DNA from: Hyalangium gracile
GTDB lineage: Bacteria > Myxococcota > Myxococcia > Myxococcales > Myxococcaceae
Length of the DNA: 64,000 nt
Assembly: GCF_020103725.1 (NCBI RefSeq)
Contig: NZ_JAHXBG010000006.1
Coordinates: 1 to 64,000 of the forward strand
Direction: 5' to 3'
A program made the position numbers and the translations under genes. Each line of letters begins with the position of its first letter. Position 1 is the stretch's first letter. Shown here piece by piece: positions 7,965 to 17,472 of the stretch. A model generated the notes under the pieces. That model was not told the DNA's origin. It did not search any database and saw only the letters and a program-made list of their open reading frames with translations.

Positions 7965-9770
7965 GTGTTCACGCCTGCCCGATCGCGTCCGACTCCCGCT
8001 CGCAGCCCCCTGGCGCTGCTGGCCCTGTGCGTCCTGTTCGCCCTGAGCGGTTGTACCGCCTTCAGCCGCGCCGTGAAGGAGGGTGACCAGCTCACCTCCG
8101 AGCGCAAGTGGGCCGAGGCCGAGGCCGCCTACCTGCGCGCGCTCGCCGTGGACCCCGAGGCCTCCGAAGTCACCGTGAAGCTGCGCGCCATGCGCAAGGA
8201 CTGGAGCCAGGAGGTGTACGCGGAGGCCGAGCGCATCCACGGCACCGGAGACCTGCCCGCCGCCCAGAAGCTGCTCGTCCGGGCCCTGGAGCTGGACGGG
8301 GAGAACGAGCCCGCGCGAGCGCTGCTGACACGGACATTGGATGCGCGCGTGGAGGCGGCGCAGAAGGCCTTGAAGGAGGAGCGCCTGCAGGATGCGCGGG
8401 CCGAGTTCGACGCGGTGCTCGCCGTGTCGCCGGACCACCCGGCGGCGCGCAAGGGCGTGGACCAGGTGCAGGTGGCGTGGGCCAGGCGCTGGTTCAAGAC
8501 GGGGCAGCAGCTCGAGGAGGGCGGCAAGCTGGGCAACGCGCTGCTGGCGTACCTGCGCGCCGATCAGGAGCGGGTGGGCGCCACGGCGGCCCGGGAGCGG
8601 GCCGAGGCGGTGCGCCAGAAGCTGCGCGACGACGTGGCCTTCCTGGTGGTGACGACGCCGGTGGAGGACAAGGCGCAGTCGCCGGACGTGGTGCAGCGGC
8701 TGGGCGCCGGGCGTCTGGCGTCCATGCTGCCCAAGGAGCTGCCCATCCGCGTGGTGACGGATGCCCCCGAGTCCAAGGTGGGCGTGAAGCTGGACCTGAC
8801 GCTGGAGCGCGTGCTGCCCCTCAAGGCGGTGGAGCAGTCCCAGCGCAGCCACCGGTACCTGGCCGGCAACCGCTCCGTGCCCAACCCGCGCCGCCGTCAG
8901 TACGAGGATCGGCTGCTGCAGGCCGAGCGCACGATGGAGGAGGTGGAGCGCAAGCAGGCCGGGGCGCTGCGCGAGTATCTGCGCCGGCAGGCGGAGCTGA
9001 ACACGGTGCGCCAGACGGCCGAGCGCTGCCGGGAGCGCGAGCGCAAGGTGTGCCTGGAGCTCATCCAGCGGTGCGGCGAGGCGGCCAGCGACCTGGAGAA
9101 GCCCGGCCAGGTGCCCGAGGAGTGCAACCCGGCGGGCTGCGCGACGCGGCAGTGCGGCCAGGAGGAGCAGCTGCTGGCCTCGAACGCCGCGGTGGTGCTG
9201 CAGCTGGAGAAGCAGCTGGATGGGATGCTCGAGCAGGCGGAGTCGCAGCGGCGCGAGGTCACCCGCTCCAGGGACCTCGTGTTCCGCGAGCCGATGACGG
9301 TGGACGAGCCGATGTACTCGGACTTCGTCTACGACGTGGAGCTGCACCGGCTGACCGTGAAGGCCACCGTCACCTCGGTGCTGAGGGACCTGCTGGCGGC
9401 GCAGGCGGCGCCGGCCCCGGTGACGCAGGACTATGACGTGGCGCACGAGGACTTCAGCCACAAGGGCTATGACCGGTACGGCGTGCTGGCGGACCCGGTG
9501 CAGCTGCGCACCGAGCTGGAGCTGCGCGTGGACGTGGGCGACAAGGCGATGGGAGACCTGGCCCGGCGCGTGATGGAGCGCTTCGACGTGTACCGCCAGA
9601 AGCGGCTGGAGGACGCGCGGCGCGGCATGGTGCGGCCCGGCGCCGAGGACGTGGTGGAGACGGCGGTGCGCGTGCTGCTGCTGACCGCGGACAAGCCCCC
9701 CGCGGACATCCTCCAGCCGGTGGCGCAGGCGCGTGGCCTGCAACGCCCGGAGGCCATCTTCGGCAAGTAA
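7965..9770 (+). CDS. TPR-like repeat lipoprotein
   Basis: About 601 residues. The N-terminus is a lipoprotein signal ending in LFALSGC (Cys about residue 30 from GTG 7965), so the mature protein is probably membrane-anchored. Residues about 35-200 hold degenerate TPR-like helical repeats (KWAEAEAAYLRALAVDP, LPAAQKLLVRALELD, LQDARAEFDAVLAVSP). A coiled-coil section follows, with a Cys-rich stretch (CREREREK-like, then CNPAGCATRQCGQ) and a beta-rich C-terminal part. ATG 7917 is in frame upstream, but GTG 7965 gives a better signal peptide. It diverges from the selenoprotein gene with about 120 bp between the starts. It may be an envelope scaffold; no enzyme motif is seen. Confidence 0.8.
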   Translation: MFTPARSRPTPARSPLALLALCVLFALSGCTAFSRAVKEGDQLTSERKWAEAEAAYLRALAVDPEASEVTVKLRAMRKDWSQEVYAEAERIHGTGDLPAAQKLLVRALELDGENEPARALLTRTLDARVEAAQKALKEERLQDARAEFDAVLAVSPDHPAARKGVDQVQVAWARRWFKTGQQLEEGGKLGNALLAYLRADQERVGATAARERAEAVRQKLRDDVAFLVVTTPVEDKAQSPDVVQRLGAGRLASMLPKELPIRVVTDAPESKVGVKLDLTLERVLPLKAVEQSQRSHRYLAGNRSVPNPRRRQYEDRLLQAERTMEEVERKQAGALREYLRRQAELNTVRQTAERCRERERKVCLELIQRCGEAASDLEKPGQVPEECNPAGCATRQCGQEEQLLASNAAVVLQLEKQLDGMLEQAESQRREVTRSRDLVFREPMTVDEPMYSDFVYDVELHRLTVKATVTSVLRDLLAAQAAPAPVTQDYDVAHEDFSHKGYDRYGVLADPVQLRTELELRVDVGDKAMGDLARRVMERFDVYRQKRLEDARRGMVRPGAEDVVETAVRVLLLTADKPPADILQPVAQARGLQRPEAIFGK

Positions 9771-9850
9771 ATCCGGGCTGTCGGCTCCAGGGGGCGGGTG
9801 ACGGAGCACGTTGGATGCGTCAGGCCCTACTTGTAGAGTCACAGACCTGC

Positions 9851-9881
9851 TAGGTTGGGCGTCCCACGCAGGAGGGACGCC
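9851..9881 (+). promoter_or_regulatory. Leader element: TAGGTT box and SD-containing hairpin
   Basis: Just before the kinase start, TAGGTT (9851-9856, possible -10 box) is followed by an eight-base inverted repeat, GGCGTCCC at 9858-9865 and GGGACGCC at 9874-9881. The loop and 3' arm contain the ribosome site GCAGGAGGG. If transcribed, the hairpin would hide the Shine-Dalgarno sequence of the gene at 9885. A similar arrangement precedes the gene at 12687. Confidence 0.4.
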
Positions 9882-9884
9882 TGA

Positions 9885-11939
9885 ATGGTCGTACACGCGG
9901 AGAACTTCCAGGTCGCCCCCGAGGCGCTGCTGCCCGGGACCGAGGTGAACGGCTGGCGCGTCCGGGAGCGGCTGGGAGCGGGAGGCTTCGGCGCCGCCTA
10001 CCAGGTGGAGTCCGTGCTCCGACCCGGTGAGTTCTATGCTCTCAAGATGGCTCGGAGCCTGGTGGACGAGCGGACCGGGCGGGAGGTTGCCCTGCTGCTG
10101 ACGCGGGCGGTCCACCCCCACGTGGTGCGGCTGCACGCCTTCGGGCGCTGGCCCCACCCGGTGACGGGCTACCTCTACTTCATCATGGACTGGGTGCAGG
10201 GGCTGGCGCTGGACACCTGGGCCGAGACGCACAACCCGACGGTCCGGTCCGTCGTCGAGAAGCTGGCCGCGGTGGCCCTCACGCTGGAGAACCTGCACGC
10301 CGATGGGGTGCTGCACCGGGACCTCAAGCCCGAGCACCTGCTCGTCCGAGACACCGACGGCAAGCCGGTGCTCATCGACTTCGGGGTGGGCTGGTACGAG
10401 GGCGCCGACAACCTCACCACCCAGGGGCTGGCCCCCGGCACCCCGCACCTGCGCTCGCCGGAGGCCGTGGCCTTTTGGCGCAAGCACGGCGGGAGGGCCG
10501 GGCAGCGCTACGCGTACTCGCCCGCGGATGACCAGTATGCGCTGGGCGTCACGTCCTACCGGGTGCTCACGGGGCACTGGCCCTTTCCCCCGCACCTGGA
10601 GCGCAAGGTCTTGTTCGGAGCCATCGAGTCGCTGATGCCTCCGGCTCCTTCGGCGGTGAACCCGCGTGTGCCCCGCTCGGTGGACGAGGTCATCCTGCGG
10701 ATGATGGCCAAGAGGCCCCAGGACCGCTTCCCGTCCTGTGGGGCGGCCCATGTGGCGCTGATCGGCTCGCTCACCTTCGCCGGCTCTCCGGCCGTGGAGA
10801 CGGAGCTCTTCAAGTGGAAGCAGGGCGACGCGGCCGAGCCACGCCGGGTCTGCCTGCCCGAGTGGCCGACGGACCCGAAGACCGCGACGGCTCCTAAGCT
10901 GAAGCAGCCGGATGCTCCCGCTCAGGAGGCGGAGAAGGGACAGGAGGCGCCTGCGCCCGCGAAGGCGCTCGTGCCCGCGCCGAGCGCTCCTCGGAAGGAG
11001 AAGCGCTCCTGGCGACGTCACCTCCTGGCCGCGCTTGCTGGAGCCCTGGCGGTCTGGGGGGTGGTCGCGCTGACGGGGCTCTCTCCTCGCGAGTGGCTGG
11101 GGAAAAGCAGCGTCGAGCCACCGCCTGTACAAACGCAAACCCACACAACCTCAGGGGTGGGACAAAAATCATCCAACCTTGCAGGTCAGAAAGTGGATCC
11201 GGGGGCCGAGTGGGCTGAACCTTTCTGGGCCGCGGTCCCGCTTCGGGAGCCAACCCCCGCGGTCGTCGTTTCCACGACGAAGCTAGAGGAAACGTTCCCC
11301 GTGAAGACCCAGAAGAAAGTGGAGCCGACAGCGGCTCCGCAGGTGCCCGAGTCAGCCGTCGAGAGGCCCGCCAGGAAAGGACTGGAGGGCGCGCGCAAAG
11401 CCCTGGCCGGCGCCGCTGCTACCTGCACGCTCCTGAGTGGCTGCGCGAGCCTTCCACCCCTGCCTCCTTCGGGGGGCCGGTGCTCGGATCAGGCCTGGAA
11501 GGACATGATCAAGCTCCGGACGGGTCCCTTCCTCGCCAGGCCCCTCGAGTACGCCAAGGAGGACGTGGACACGATCATCACCGTGCGTGAGTCCGAGCAG
11601 ATTGTGTGGACCGCGCCACCGCATGCCACTCGCGTGCCGCGAGGAAGCAGCTTCATCGGGCGGCTCTGGGTCCGCGAGACGGGCGTGTATGGGCGCATCC
11701 ATCAAATCGTGACACCGTCTGGGGACAAGTACGCCGTGTGCCTGGAGATGGCTCGCCAGCCGCCCCTCACCTACGACCCTGAAACAAACCTCACGACTGT
11801 GGGCCCTTTTTCCCCGGGCGCCAACCTCGCGGAGCCTCTCACGCAGCAGGGAGTCGGGAAGGTCCGTATCGGAGACCTCCGATTCATCCCCACGCGTGTG
11901 TGGGGTGAGCTCAATGGGGAATGGCCGATGGCGGACTGA
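9885..11939 (+). CDS. Serine/threonine protein kinase, membrane-bound
   Basis: A 684-residue Hanks-type kinase. The kinase domain covers about residues 22-300: Gly loop LGAGGFGAAYQV, catalytic Lys in FYALKMA, catalytic loop LHRDLKPEHLL and DFG in LIDFGVG, so it should be active. After an Ala/Pro/Lys-rich linker a single hydrophobic segment (about 380-400, LAALAGALAVWGVVAL) spans the membrane. The C-terminal half has a second hydrophobic stretch ending LLSGCASLPP and a soluble domain of unknown function, probably outside the cytoplasm. The next gene is a DUF2381-type secreted protein, the usual myxobacterial partner. The substrate is unknown. Confidence 0.92.
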   Translation: MVVHAENFQVAPEALLPGTEVNGWRVRERLGAGGFGAAYQVESVLRPGEFYALKMARSLVDERTGREVALLLTRAVHPHVVRLHAFGRWPHPVTGYLYFIMDWVQGLALDTWAETHNPTVRSVVEKLAAVALTLENLHADGVLHRDLKPEHLLVRDTDGKPVLIDFGVGWYEGADNLTTQGLAPGTPHLRSPEAVAFWRKHGGRAGQRYAYSPADDQYALGVTSYRVLTGHWPFPPHLERKVLFGAIESLMPPAPSAVNPRVPRSVDEVILRMMAKRPQDRFPSCGAAHVALIGSLTFAGSPAVETELFKWKQGDAAEPRRVCLPEWPTDPKTATAPKLKQPDAPAQEAEKGQEAPAPAKALVPAPSAPRKEKRSWRRHLLAALAGALAVWGVVALTGLSPREWLGKSSVEPPPVQTQTHTTSGVGQKSSNLAGQKVDPGAEWAEPFWAAVPLREPTPAVVVSTTKLEETFPVKTQKKVEPTAAPQVPESAVERPARKGLEGARKALAGAAATCTLLSGCASLPPLPPSGGRCSDQAWKDMIKLRTGPFLARPLEYAKEDVDTIITVRESEQIVWTAPPHATRVPRGSSFIGRLWVRETGVYGRIHQIVTPSGDKYAVCLEMARQPPLTYDPETNLTTVGPFSPGANLAEPLTQQGVGKVRIGDLRFIPTRVWGELNGEWPMAD

Positions 11940-11991
11940 TGGCGGACTCGTGAGGAGTGCAGAGGTCCTTCGCTGAAGCGGTGAAACCATC

Positions 11992-12573
11992 GTGAGACCT
12001 GGGAACTGGAGTGGCGAAGGGCTTGTGCGGGAGTGGGTCCTGAGGGCGTGCCTCGGGGCCCTGGCCCTCGTGACGCTCCCGCTGCTTTCACTGCCTGCTC
12101 ACGCGCAGGAGCGCCCATCTCCACCCGAGGGCTCCTCTTCGCAAGGGGCCGTTGCGCCGCGTTCCTCCACGCCTGGTGGAGACGAAGGGCTCACGGGGCT
12201 GCTCGTCTCTGGGGTCATGGATGGGGGCGGGATCCGCGGAGCGGTGATTCCGTCTCCGCGGTGTTCTGACGCTTCCATGAAGGTGACACGGGCCGTCAGC
12301 TTCCGCTCTGCCCAGCGGCTCGCCGTGTGGATGGAAGTTCAGATCCCAGAGGCTTCGTCCTGGAACCTGGGACGTGTCCTGCTGGTGAACGAGGCCGAGA
12401 AGGTGTTGCGCTCCTTGAGAGTCTGGCCGCAGGGGCCTCTTTCTTCGGGCAGGAACACGATCATCCTCGAGCTGGAGGCGGGGCAGAGGGAGCTGCGAGA
12501 GCAGTACTCGCTCGAGCTGCATGAGTCGGGCAGCGGCCGCATCTTCACGGTGTGGGGCATCCGGTTTCCGTGA
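11992..12573 (+). CDS. DUF2381-like secreted protein (C-terminal half only)
   Basis: About 193 residues with a signal peptide (LGALALVTLPLLSLPAHAQ). The C-terminal part matches the end of myxobacterial DUF2381 proteins: TRAVSFRSAQRLAVWMEVQ, SLRVWPQGPLSSG and YSLELHESGSGRIFT...IRFP. Full DUF2381 proteins are about 290-310 residues; this one lacks the usual N-terminal half, as seen by comparison with the homologue at 50313. GTG 11992 and GTG 12025 are both possible starts; the second is closer to an AAGGG site. It lies 52 bp behind the Ser/Thr kinase and is probably cotranscribed with it. The function of the family is unknown. Confidence 0.75.
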   Translation: MRPGNWSGEGLVREWVLRACLGALALVTLPLLSLPAHAQERPSPPEGSSSQGAVAPRSSTPGGDEGLTGLLVSGVMDGGGIRGAVIPSPRCSDASMKVTRAVSFRSAQRLAVWMEVQIPEASSWNLGRVLLVNEAEKVLRSLRVWPQGPLSSGRNTIILELEAGQRELREQYSLELHESGSGRIFTVWGIRFP

Positions 12574-12665
12574 GGTTGCCGCACCCTACCTCGCAGGTTG
12601 CTCGGCAGCCGGGCGACGGACGGAGCATGTCGAATCTTCTCCCCCTCGGGAACCCGACGTGCTAG

Positions 12666-12686
12666 GTAGGGCGCAGGAGGCCCTAC
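12666..12686 (+). promoter_or_regulatory. SD-sequestering hairpin
   Basis: A perfect seven-base inverted repeat, GTAGGGC at 12666-12672 and GCCCTAC at 12680-12686, encloses the loop GCAGGAG, which is the ribosome site of the gene whose GTG start follows directly at 12687. A CTAGGTAGGGCG string overlaps its left arm and resembles the CTAGGTTGGGCG before the kinase at 9885. It would lower translation unless opened. Confidence 0.45.
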
Positions 12687-13592
12687 GTGACACGAAATAC
12701 TTCCCACGCACCGACGATGTTCGAGCGCTGTGTCGTCACTCATGAGGAACACCTGGAGATCGGACGCCGCTACCTCCAAGCCTTCGGGATCAACCGAGGA
12801 GTGGGCGCCCTGGTGGAGGACATGAACGAGGGGCGCCTGCCCTGGGAGAAGGCGCAGGGGGTGCTCACGCACATGCACTACCTGGTCATCGAGCACATCA
12901 CCCGGCGCGTCGGCTACACGCGCTTCCGCGCCGTCTGCAGGGATCCGGAGTACATCACCCTGCAGACGGACAGCCTGTGTGGCGTGCTCCAGCGCCATGG
13001 TCCCTTCGCGCAGGAGCGCTACGCACGCGCCGTCGAGGGCTTTGCCTGGAGCTCGCTGCGCCTGTGGCACCTGGTGGCGCATGACCTGGGCGGACGCCAC
13101 GTCTACGAGCCCACGCCCGAGGTGGCCGCGCTGCTGCGGCAGGCGCCTCCCGAGAACCCCTGGAAGATGCCTCGGCTGCCGGTGCCCTCGCTGCTGATGC
13201 TCGTGCCTCCCGAGGCGGATCTCTCGCTCACGCTGAAGGGCTCCCCGAGCCGGCGGGTCACCGAGATCTACGTCGTCGAGGCCTCGCCGCCCAAGCACCA
13301 GTGGTCCGTCTGGGTGCACGCGCCCATCGACGAGCGCATCGCCGAGTCCGTGTACCTCGAGCTGCCGTTCACGCTGGACGGCGACTTCGAGGAGGGCCTG
13401 GCGCAGGCCCATGATCTGTTCCAGGACGGCTCGCCCGACATCGATGGCTGGAGGCAGAGCGTGCGCTGGTTCGCAGCGGCCATCCGCGCTGTCGTCGAAG
13501 GGGAGGCCCAGCTGGAGGAGTACATCCACCACACCCAGGAGGGGAAGTCCGAGCGGCGCACCCTCATCGGCACGTCGGACGGCCTGCACTGA
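12687..13592 (+). CDS. Hypothetical protein
   Basis: A 301-residue soluble protein, with no signal peptide or membrane helix. The N-terminal half is helix-rich with many aromatic and His residues (THMHYLVIEHITRRVGY, FAWSSLRLWHLVAHDLGGRH); the C-terminal half is more beta-like (TEIYVVEASPPKHQWSVWV, SVYLELPFTLDGDFEEG). Start GTG 12687 has AGGAGG at the right distance. I recognise no family and no catalytic signature. It is flanked by the kinase/DUF2381 pair and a 35-aa membrane peptide on the same strand. Codon use is like that of its neighbours, so it is a real gene. Confidence 0.75.
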   Translation: MTRNTSHAPTMFERCVVTHEEHLEIGRRYLQAFGINRGVGALVEDMNEGRLPWEKAQGVLTHMHYLVIEHITRRVGYTRFRAVCRDPEYITLQTDSLCGVLQRHGPFAQERYARAVEGFAWSSLRLWHLVAHDLGGRHVYEPTPEVAALLRQAPPENPWKMPRLPVPSLLMLVPPEADLSLTLKGSPSRRVTEIYVVEASPPKHQWSVWVHAPIDERIAESVYLELPFTLDGDFEEGLAQAHDLFQDGSPDIDGWRQSVRWFAAAIRAVVEGEAQLEEYIHHTQEGKSERRTLIGTSDGLH

Positions 13593-13723
13593 GCGAGGGC
13601 TCGGGCGGCGCCCGGAGGCTCGGGGGCAGGCAGCCAGCCAGGGGTTCATGACCCGAGAGGTCAGGTGCAATCGCAAAAGCGGCGTTCCGTAGAGCCAGAT
13701 GGAGGGGCTCGAAGGAGGCCACC

Positions 13724-13831
13724 ATGAACTTCAACTACCTGATCCACGACAGTGACTTGAACTACCCCGCGATGTTCTTCGTCATCGCCGCCTACCTGGC
13801 GCTGATGGCTGCATTCATCATCCCCTCCTGA
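13724..13831 (+). CDS. 35-residue membrane microprotein
   Basis: A short frame with a strong ribosome site (GAAGGAGG five bases before ATG 13724) encodes a 35-residue peptide. It has a polar N-terminal third (MNFNYLIHDSDLNYP) and one hydrophobic helix (AMFFVIAAYLALMAAFIIP), then a stop. This looks like a genuine single-pass small membrane protein. It ends 17 bp before the end of the convergent VIT/VWA gene. Its function is unknown; peptides of this shape often bind a larger membrane complex. Confidence 0.55.
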   Translation: MNFNYLIHDSDLNYPAMFFVIAAYLALMAAFIIPS

Positions 13832-13847
13832 GGCGCGGCTGCGGGGC

Positions 13848-16800
13848 TCACGGAGCCCTGGCGACGGGGATCATCTCCTCGCGCCGCAGCAGCAGCAGGG
13901 CGTCGTTCTTCGGCAGGATGCGGACCTGGAAGCGCCGACGGTACTCGTCCTCGGGCGTGAAGACGCCGCGATCACTCACCAGCAGCAGGGCCGTGGGGAC
14001 GACGTACCGCTGTGAGCGGTTGCCGTAGTAGTGCACCACCACGTGGTAGGGCCCGGGCGCCGCCTTTCGAGCGTGGTACAGCTCGGGCCCCAGCCCGTCG
14101 GTGATGTCCCAGAAGAGCTTGCCGCCCAGCTGCGTCTGCCTGTGCGAGTAGAAGCAGCGCTCGCCATTGGGCTCGATGACCCACAGGTCGATGTCCGTGT
14201 TGTCCGAGTTCCAGTGGGTGGTGAGCTGGTAGTCGATCGGCTGGAAGTCCATGGCCGTTCCCTCGTAGGCCAGCTTCGCCAGCTCGCTCTTTCGGGCGCG
14301 CAGCAGGGGGGCCGCGGCCTCGGCTCGGGGGTGGCGTGCCAGCGCGTTGAGCATGCGCGAGTAGTGGTAGGCCGCCGCCGTCTTCAGCTCCGCCGGGTGT
14401 CGCGGCCAGGAGCGCGCCAGGACGAGCTCGTAGTTGCGCGCCGCCTCCGAGTAGCGGCCGGCCGCGTCGAGCGCCAGCGCCTCCTCGAGGAAGGCCTGGG
14501 CCTCGAAGGGGCGGCTGAGCCGCACGTGCTCGAAGAGCTCGGCGGCCGCCGGGTACTGGCCGAGCGCCAGCATGCCGTAGCCCACCAGCCGCAGCGCCTC
14601 CGCGTCCTTGGGCCGCAGCTCCACCGGCGAGGAGAGCGCTCGAACCGCGCCCCACGTGTCCCCGGCCAGGGCCCGCTTGCGTGAGATGGCCTCGTAAACG
14701 AGGACGTCGTCGCGGTTGTCGCGCCGGGCCTTGCGGTACTGCAGCTCGGCCTGGAGGCGCTCGTCTCCGCCCGCGTAGGGCTCATCCTTCAGGGGCTGGC
14801 GGCGCAGCAGGGCGCCGAGCTGGCTGCCCAGCTCACCCAGCTTGCGCACCACCTGGCGGCCCGAGTCCGGCACCTCGTCCAGGGCGATGCCCAGCAGCCT
14901 GTCCCGGCGCTGGTCCTCCTCCTTGCGCCGCAGCCCCTCGAGGTCCTGCAGGTCCACCTGCTCGTTCTTCACGGAGTAGCGCGTGTAGTCGCCCTCGGAC
15001 TCGAGCACGAGCATGGAGGCCCGCGCGTTCGCCAGGCGGTAGTGCTGGCTGAGGGCCACCACCATCCGGTCCAGCCGCTCGTCGTCCAGCGACACCAGCC
15101 GGGACACGAAGAGCTCGGCCCAGGCTCGCGGCGCGAAGGGGCTGTCCATGTCTCGCGGCAGGGGCACGCGCAGCACGCGCTCCTCCTGGCCCGCGCGCGT
15201 CACCACCTCGAGCTCCGCCGCGCCGTCGCCCGGCAGCCGGCCGGCCACCTGCAGCTCCTGGCCCGGGAAGACGAGGCGGGGCCGCCCGGCCACCACCACA
15301 TCCTTCGCCGCGGAGCCCTTCACCTCCACGCGGGAGAGCTGCACGGAGGCCGCCCGGTGCGCCCGGGCCGCGGCGTCCACCTCCGAGCCCGAGAGCACGT
15401 TCACCACGCGGCCGTCGCTGGCGCGCGCCAGGGCGTCGAACAGGTCCTGGTTCACCGCCGCCTCGCCGAAGCGGTAGCTGATCCATCGCAGCGCCTCGAC
15501 GCTCGGGTGGTTGGCCACCAGCGCCTCCACCCGGCCCTGGCCCCAGGTGGCATTGCCGTCCGAGAGCAGGAACGCCGTCACCCGCTCGCCCGCCTGGGCC
15601 GGCTTGAGCCAGTCACGCCCGGCGGTGTCCAGCTCCTCCAGGACGCCGTCCACGTGCGAGGCACCCTCGAGGAAGATGTTCTCCAGCTCGGCGAACGTCT
15701 GCTGGCGGTGCGTGGCGTCATTGGGCCGCCAGCCCGGAGCGTGCAGCCAGCGCGGGCGCACGTCGAAGAGCATCACCGCGTACTCCCTGAGCGTCTCGTC
15801 CTTCTCCAGCAGGGCGCGCAGGGTGGCGGCCTGGAGCGCCCAGGCGTTGCCGTCCTCCACCGAGAGCGAGGTGTCCACCACCAGCACCGCGCGGCCGGTG
15901 GGAGGACCGTCCGCGCCCGACGTCAACCGCGCCGGCAGCCGCACGCGCGCGTAGAAGGCCTGGCCCGGCAAGCCCGCCGCGTCCTTGCCCACCAGCACGT
16001 CCGCGTCCGGGCTTCTGGGGGCCAGCGCCACCTCCAGGGCGCCGTCTCCCTGGAGCTGGGAGAAGTCATACGCCTGCCATGGGCCCAGCGTGCGCGGCTT
16101 GTCCGCCGAGGACGGCTGCACCGTCACGTCTCCCGCGTGGCGCGGGTCCACGTGCACGCGGGCGGAGACCTGCAGCCCCTTGCCCGCGCCTGGAGGCAGC
16201 GGCCACGTGTAGCGCAGGTGCTTGCCGTCGAAGAGCAGCGTCTGCTCGTAGGCGATGACCACGCGCTTGAGGGACTTCGGCGGCAGGGGGAACACCCTCG
16301 CGCTGAAGTTCGAGGCGCCCGCCCACTCCAGCAGCGCCGGATCCACGTTGCGCCGGACGACGTCCTCGTAGACTTCGCGGGCGCGCTTCTGCTCGACGAC
16401 ACGGGCCTCCTGGCGCTCGCCCCAGGAGCGCTTCGCGCCGGGCGGGCTCGGTGGCGCGGCGGCTCCCAGCTCCTCCACCTTCTCCGAGGCGCTTCCCAGC
16501 GGAGGCAGCAGCTCCGAGGACTGGAAGAGCGAGGGAGAGTCCACCGCCACCGAGCCCGAGTAGAGCGCGAAGCCGGCCACTGTCGCTCCACCGGGCAGCG
16601 GGTAGAAGAAGGTCCCTTCCAGGGTGCGCTGGGTGTCGTTCTCGAACAGGTGGTCCACCACCGTGCGCACCCGAGCGCCCTGGATGTACGTCACCACGCG
16701 CACCGCCCTCATCTTGAGGGGCTGGTAGCGGCCGGACTCGTCCGTTACCAGCACCTTGGCGGCTCGGGGCGCGGCCTCCACCTTGGGCAGCACGGGCGTG

Positions 16801-17402
16801 GGCGCCTTGTCATCGCCGCCGCCGCCCTTGGCCTTCGGCTTCATGTCAGCCCTGGGGAGCGAGTCGTAGGCGTCGCTCGGCGCCTCCTTCGCGGGCTCGG
16901 GGCTGCCCGGTTCCGGGGCCCGCGCTTCCATCATTGGGGCAGAGGTGGGGGCGGGGGCGGCGCTGGCACGGCGGGCGGGCCTGGGCGGCGGTGGTGGAGC
17001 CCCTGTGCTCTGGCCACCCAGGCTGCCGCCGAGGACGCCCCCGGAGACTCCTCCGACGACGCCACCCTCCTCTCTCTCTTGCTGGGCGCCATCCGCCGAG
17101 GGCTCATCGCCTCGGCTCCTGTGCTCGAGTTCGGCGACCTGCGCCTCGGTGATCACCTGTGGATCCGCCACCGAGTCGCGCAGCTCCGCGAGGTCCACGG
17201 GGCCGGTGTCCACCTGGCTCAGCGCCGCCATGGGCGCTCTCAGTCCGGCCTTCTGGAAGCGCTCCACCTCCGCCTGGGTAGCGGAGGCTGGGGGGGCGAC
17301 TGGAGGCGTGGGCGGCGTGGTGTCGGGGGAGGTGCCACGGGTGCAGCCCGCGAGGAGCAGCCACATGGACAGCAGGGCGGTGGAGGCGCGCTTCAGGCTC
17401 AT
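13848..17402 (-). CDS. VIT/VWA-domain lipoprotein with TPR and DUF2135-like end
   Basis: A large (1184-residue) lipoprotein: signal peptide ending LLLAGC, then a long Pro/Gly/Ala-rich linker (about 25-210). A VIT domain follows (about 215-400; [31 protein letters not shown]), then a von Willebrand A domain with the MIDAS motif DTSLS in [13 protein letters not shown]. After a beta region and TPR-like helices comes a C-terminal domain beginning [13 protein letters not shown] and ending near [10 protein letters not shown], typical of DUF2135-type ends. VIT/VWA proteins resemble inter-alpha-trypsin inhibitor heavy chains; in bacteria they are surface or periplasmic adhesion or protein-binding factors. 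The neighbouring genes suggest no operon. Confidence 0.88.
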   Translation of the reverse strand: MSLKRASTALLSMWLLLAGCTRGTSPDTTPPTPPVAPPASATQAEVERFQKAGLRAPMAALSQVDTGPVDLAELRDSVADPQVITEAQVAELEHRSRGDEPSADGAQQEREEGGVVGGVSGGVLGGSLGGQSTGAPPPPPRPARRASAAPAPTSAPMMEARAPEPGSPEPAKEAPSDAYDSLPRADMKPKAKGGGGDDKAPTPVLPKVEAAPRAAKVLVTDESGRYQPLKMRAVRVVTYIQGARVRTVVDHLFENDTQRTLEGTFFYPLPGGATVAGFALYSGSVAVDSPSLFQSSELLPPLGSASEKVEELGAAAPPSPPGAKRSWGERQEARVVEQKRAREVYEDVVRRNVDPALLEWAGASNFSARVFPLPPKSLKRVVIAYEQTLLFDGKHLRYTWPLPPGAGKGLQVSARVHVDPRHAGDVTVQPSSADKPRTLGPWQAYDFSQLQGDGALEVALAPRSPDADVLVGKDAAGLPGQAFYARVRLPARLTSGADGPPTGRAVLVVDTSLSVEDGNAWALQAATLRALLEKDETLREYAVMLFDVRPRWLHAPGWRPNDATHRQQTFAELENIFLEGASHVDGVLEELDTAGRDWLKPAQAGERVTAFLLSDGNATWGQGRVEALVANHPSVEALRWISYRFGEAAVNQDLFDALARASDGRVVNVLSGSEVDAAARAHRAASVQLSRVEVKGSAAKDVVVAGRPRLVFPGQELQVAGRLPGDGAAELEVVTRAGQEERVLRVPLPRDMDSPFAPRAWAELFVSRLVSLDDERLDRMVVALSQHYRLANARASMLVLESEGDYTRYSVKNEQVDLQDLEGLRRKEEDQRRDRLLGIALDEVPDSGRQVVRKLGELGSQLGALLRRQPLKDEPYAGGDERLQAELQYRKARRDNRDDVLVYEAISRKRALAGDTWGAVRALSSPVELRPKDAEALRLVGYGMLALGQYPAAAELFEHVRLSRPFEAQAFLEEALALDAAGRYSEAARNYELVLARSWPRHPAELKTAAAYHYSRMLNALARHPRAEAAAPLLRARKSELAKLAYEGTAMDFQPIDYQLTTHWNSDNTDIDLWVIEPNGERCFYSHRQTQLGGKLFWDITDGLGPELYHARKAAPGPYHVVVHYYGNRSQRYVVPTALLLVSDRGVFTPEDEYRRRFQVRILPKNDALLLLRREEMIPVARAP

Positions 17403-17472
17403 GGGCTGAAGACGTTAGCCGAAGGTGCCTCTCCCGCGCGCCATGCCCCCGCGTCCGGGGGATGGCTCCCCG

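Noticed and set aside
7875-11144. 1089-codon minus-strand frame across the lipoprotein and kinase genes
   Set aside because: Covers two well-supported plus-strand genes; low-complexity composition typical of antisense in GC-rich DNA.
13598-13620. GC-rich hairpin as a Rho-independent terminator after the gene at 12687
   Set aside because: No T tract follows; short GC hairpins are frequent by chance here.
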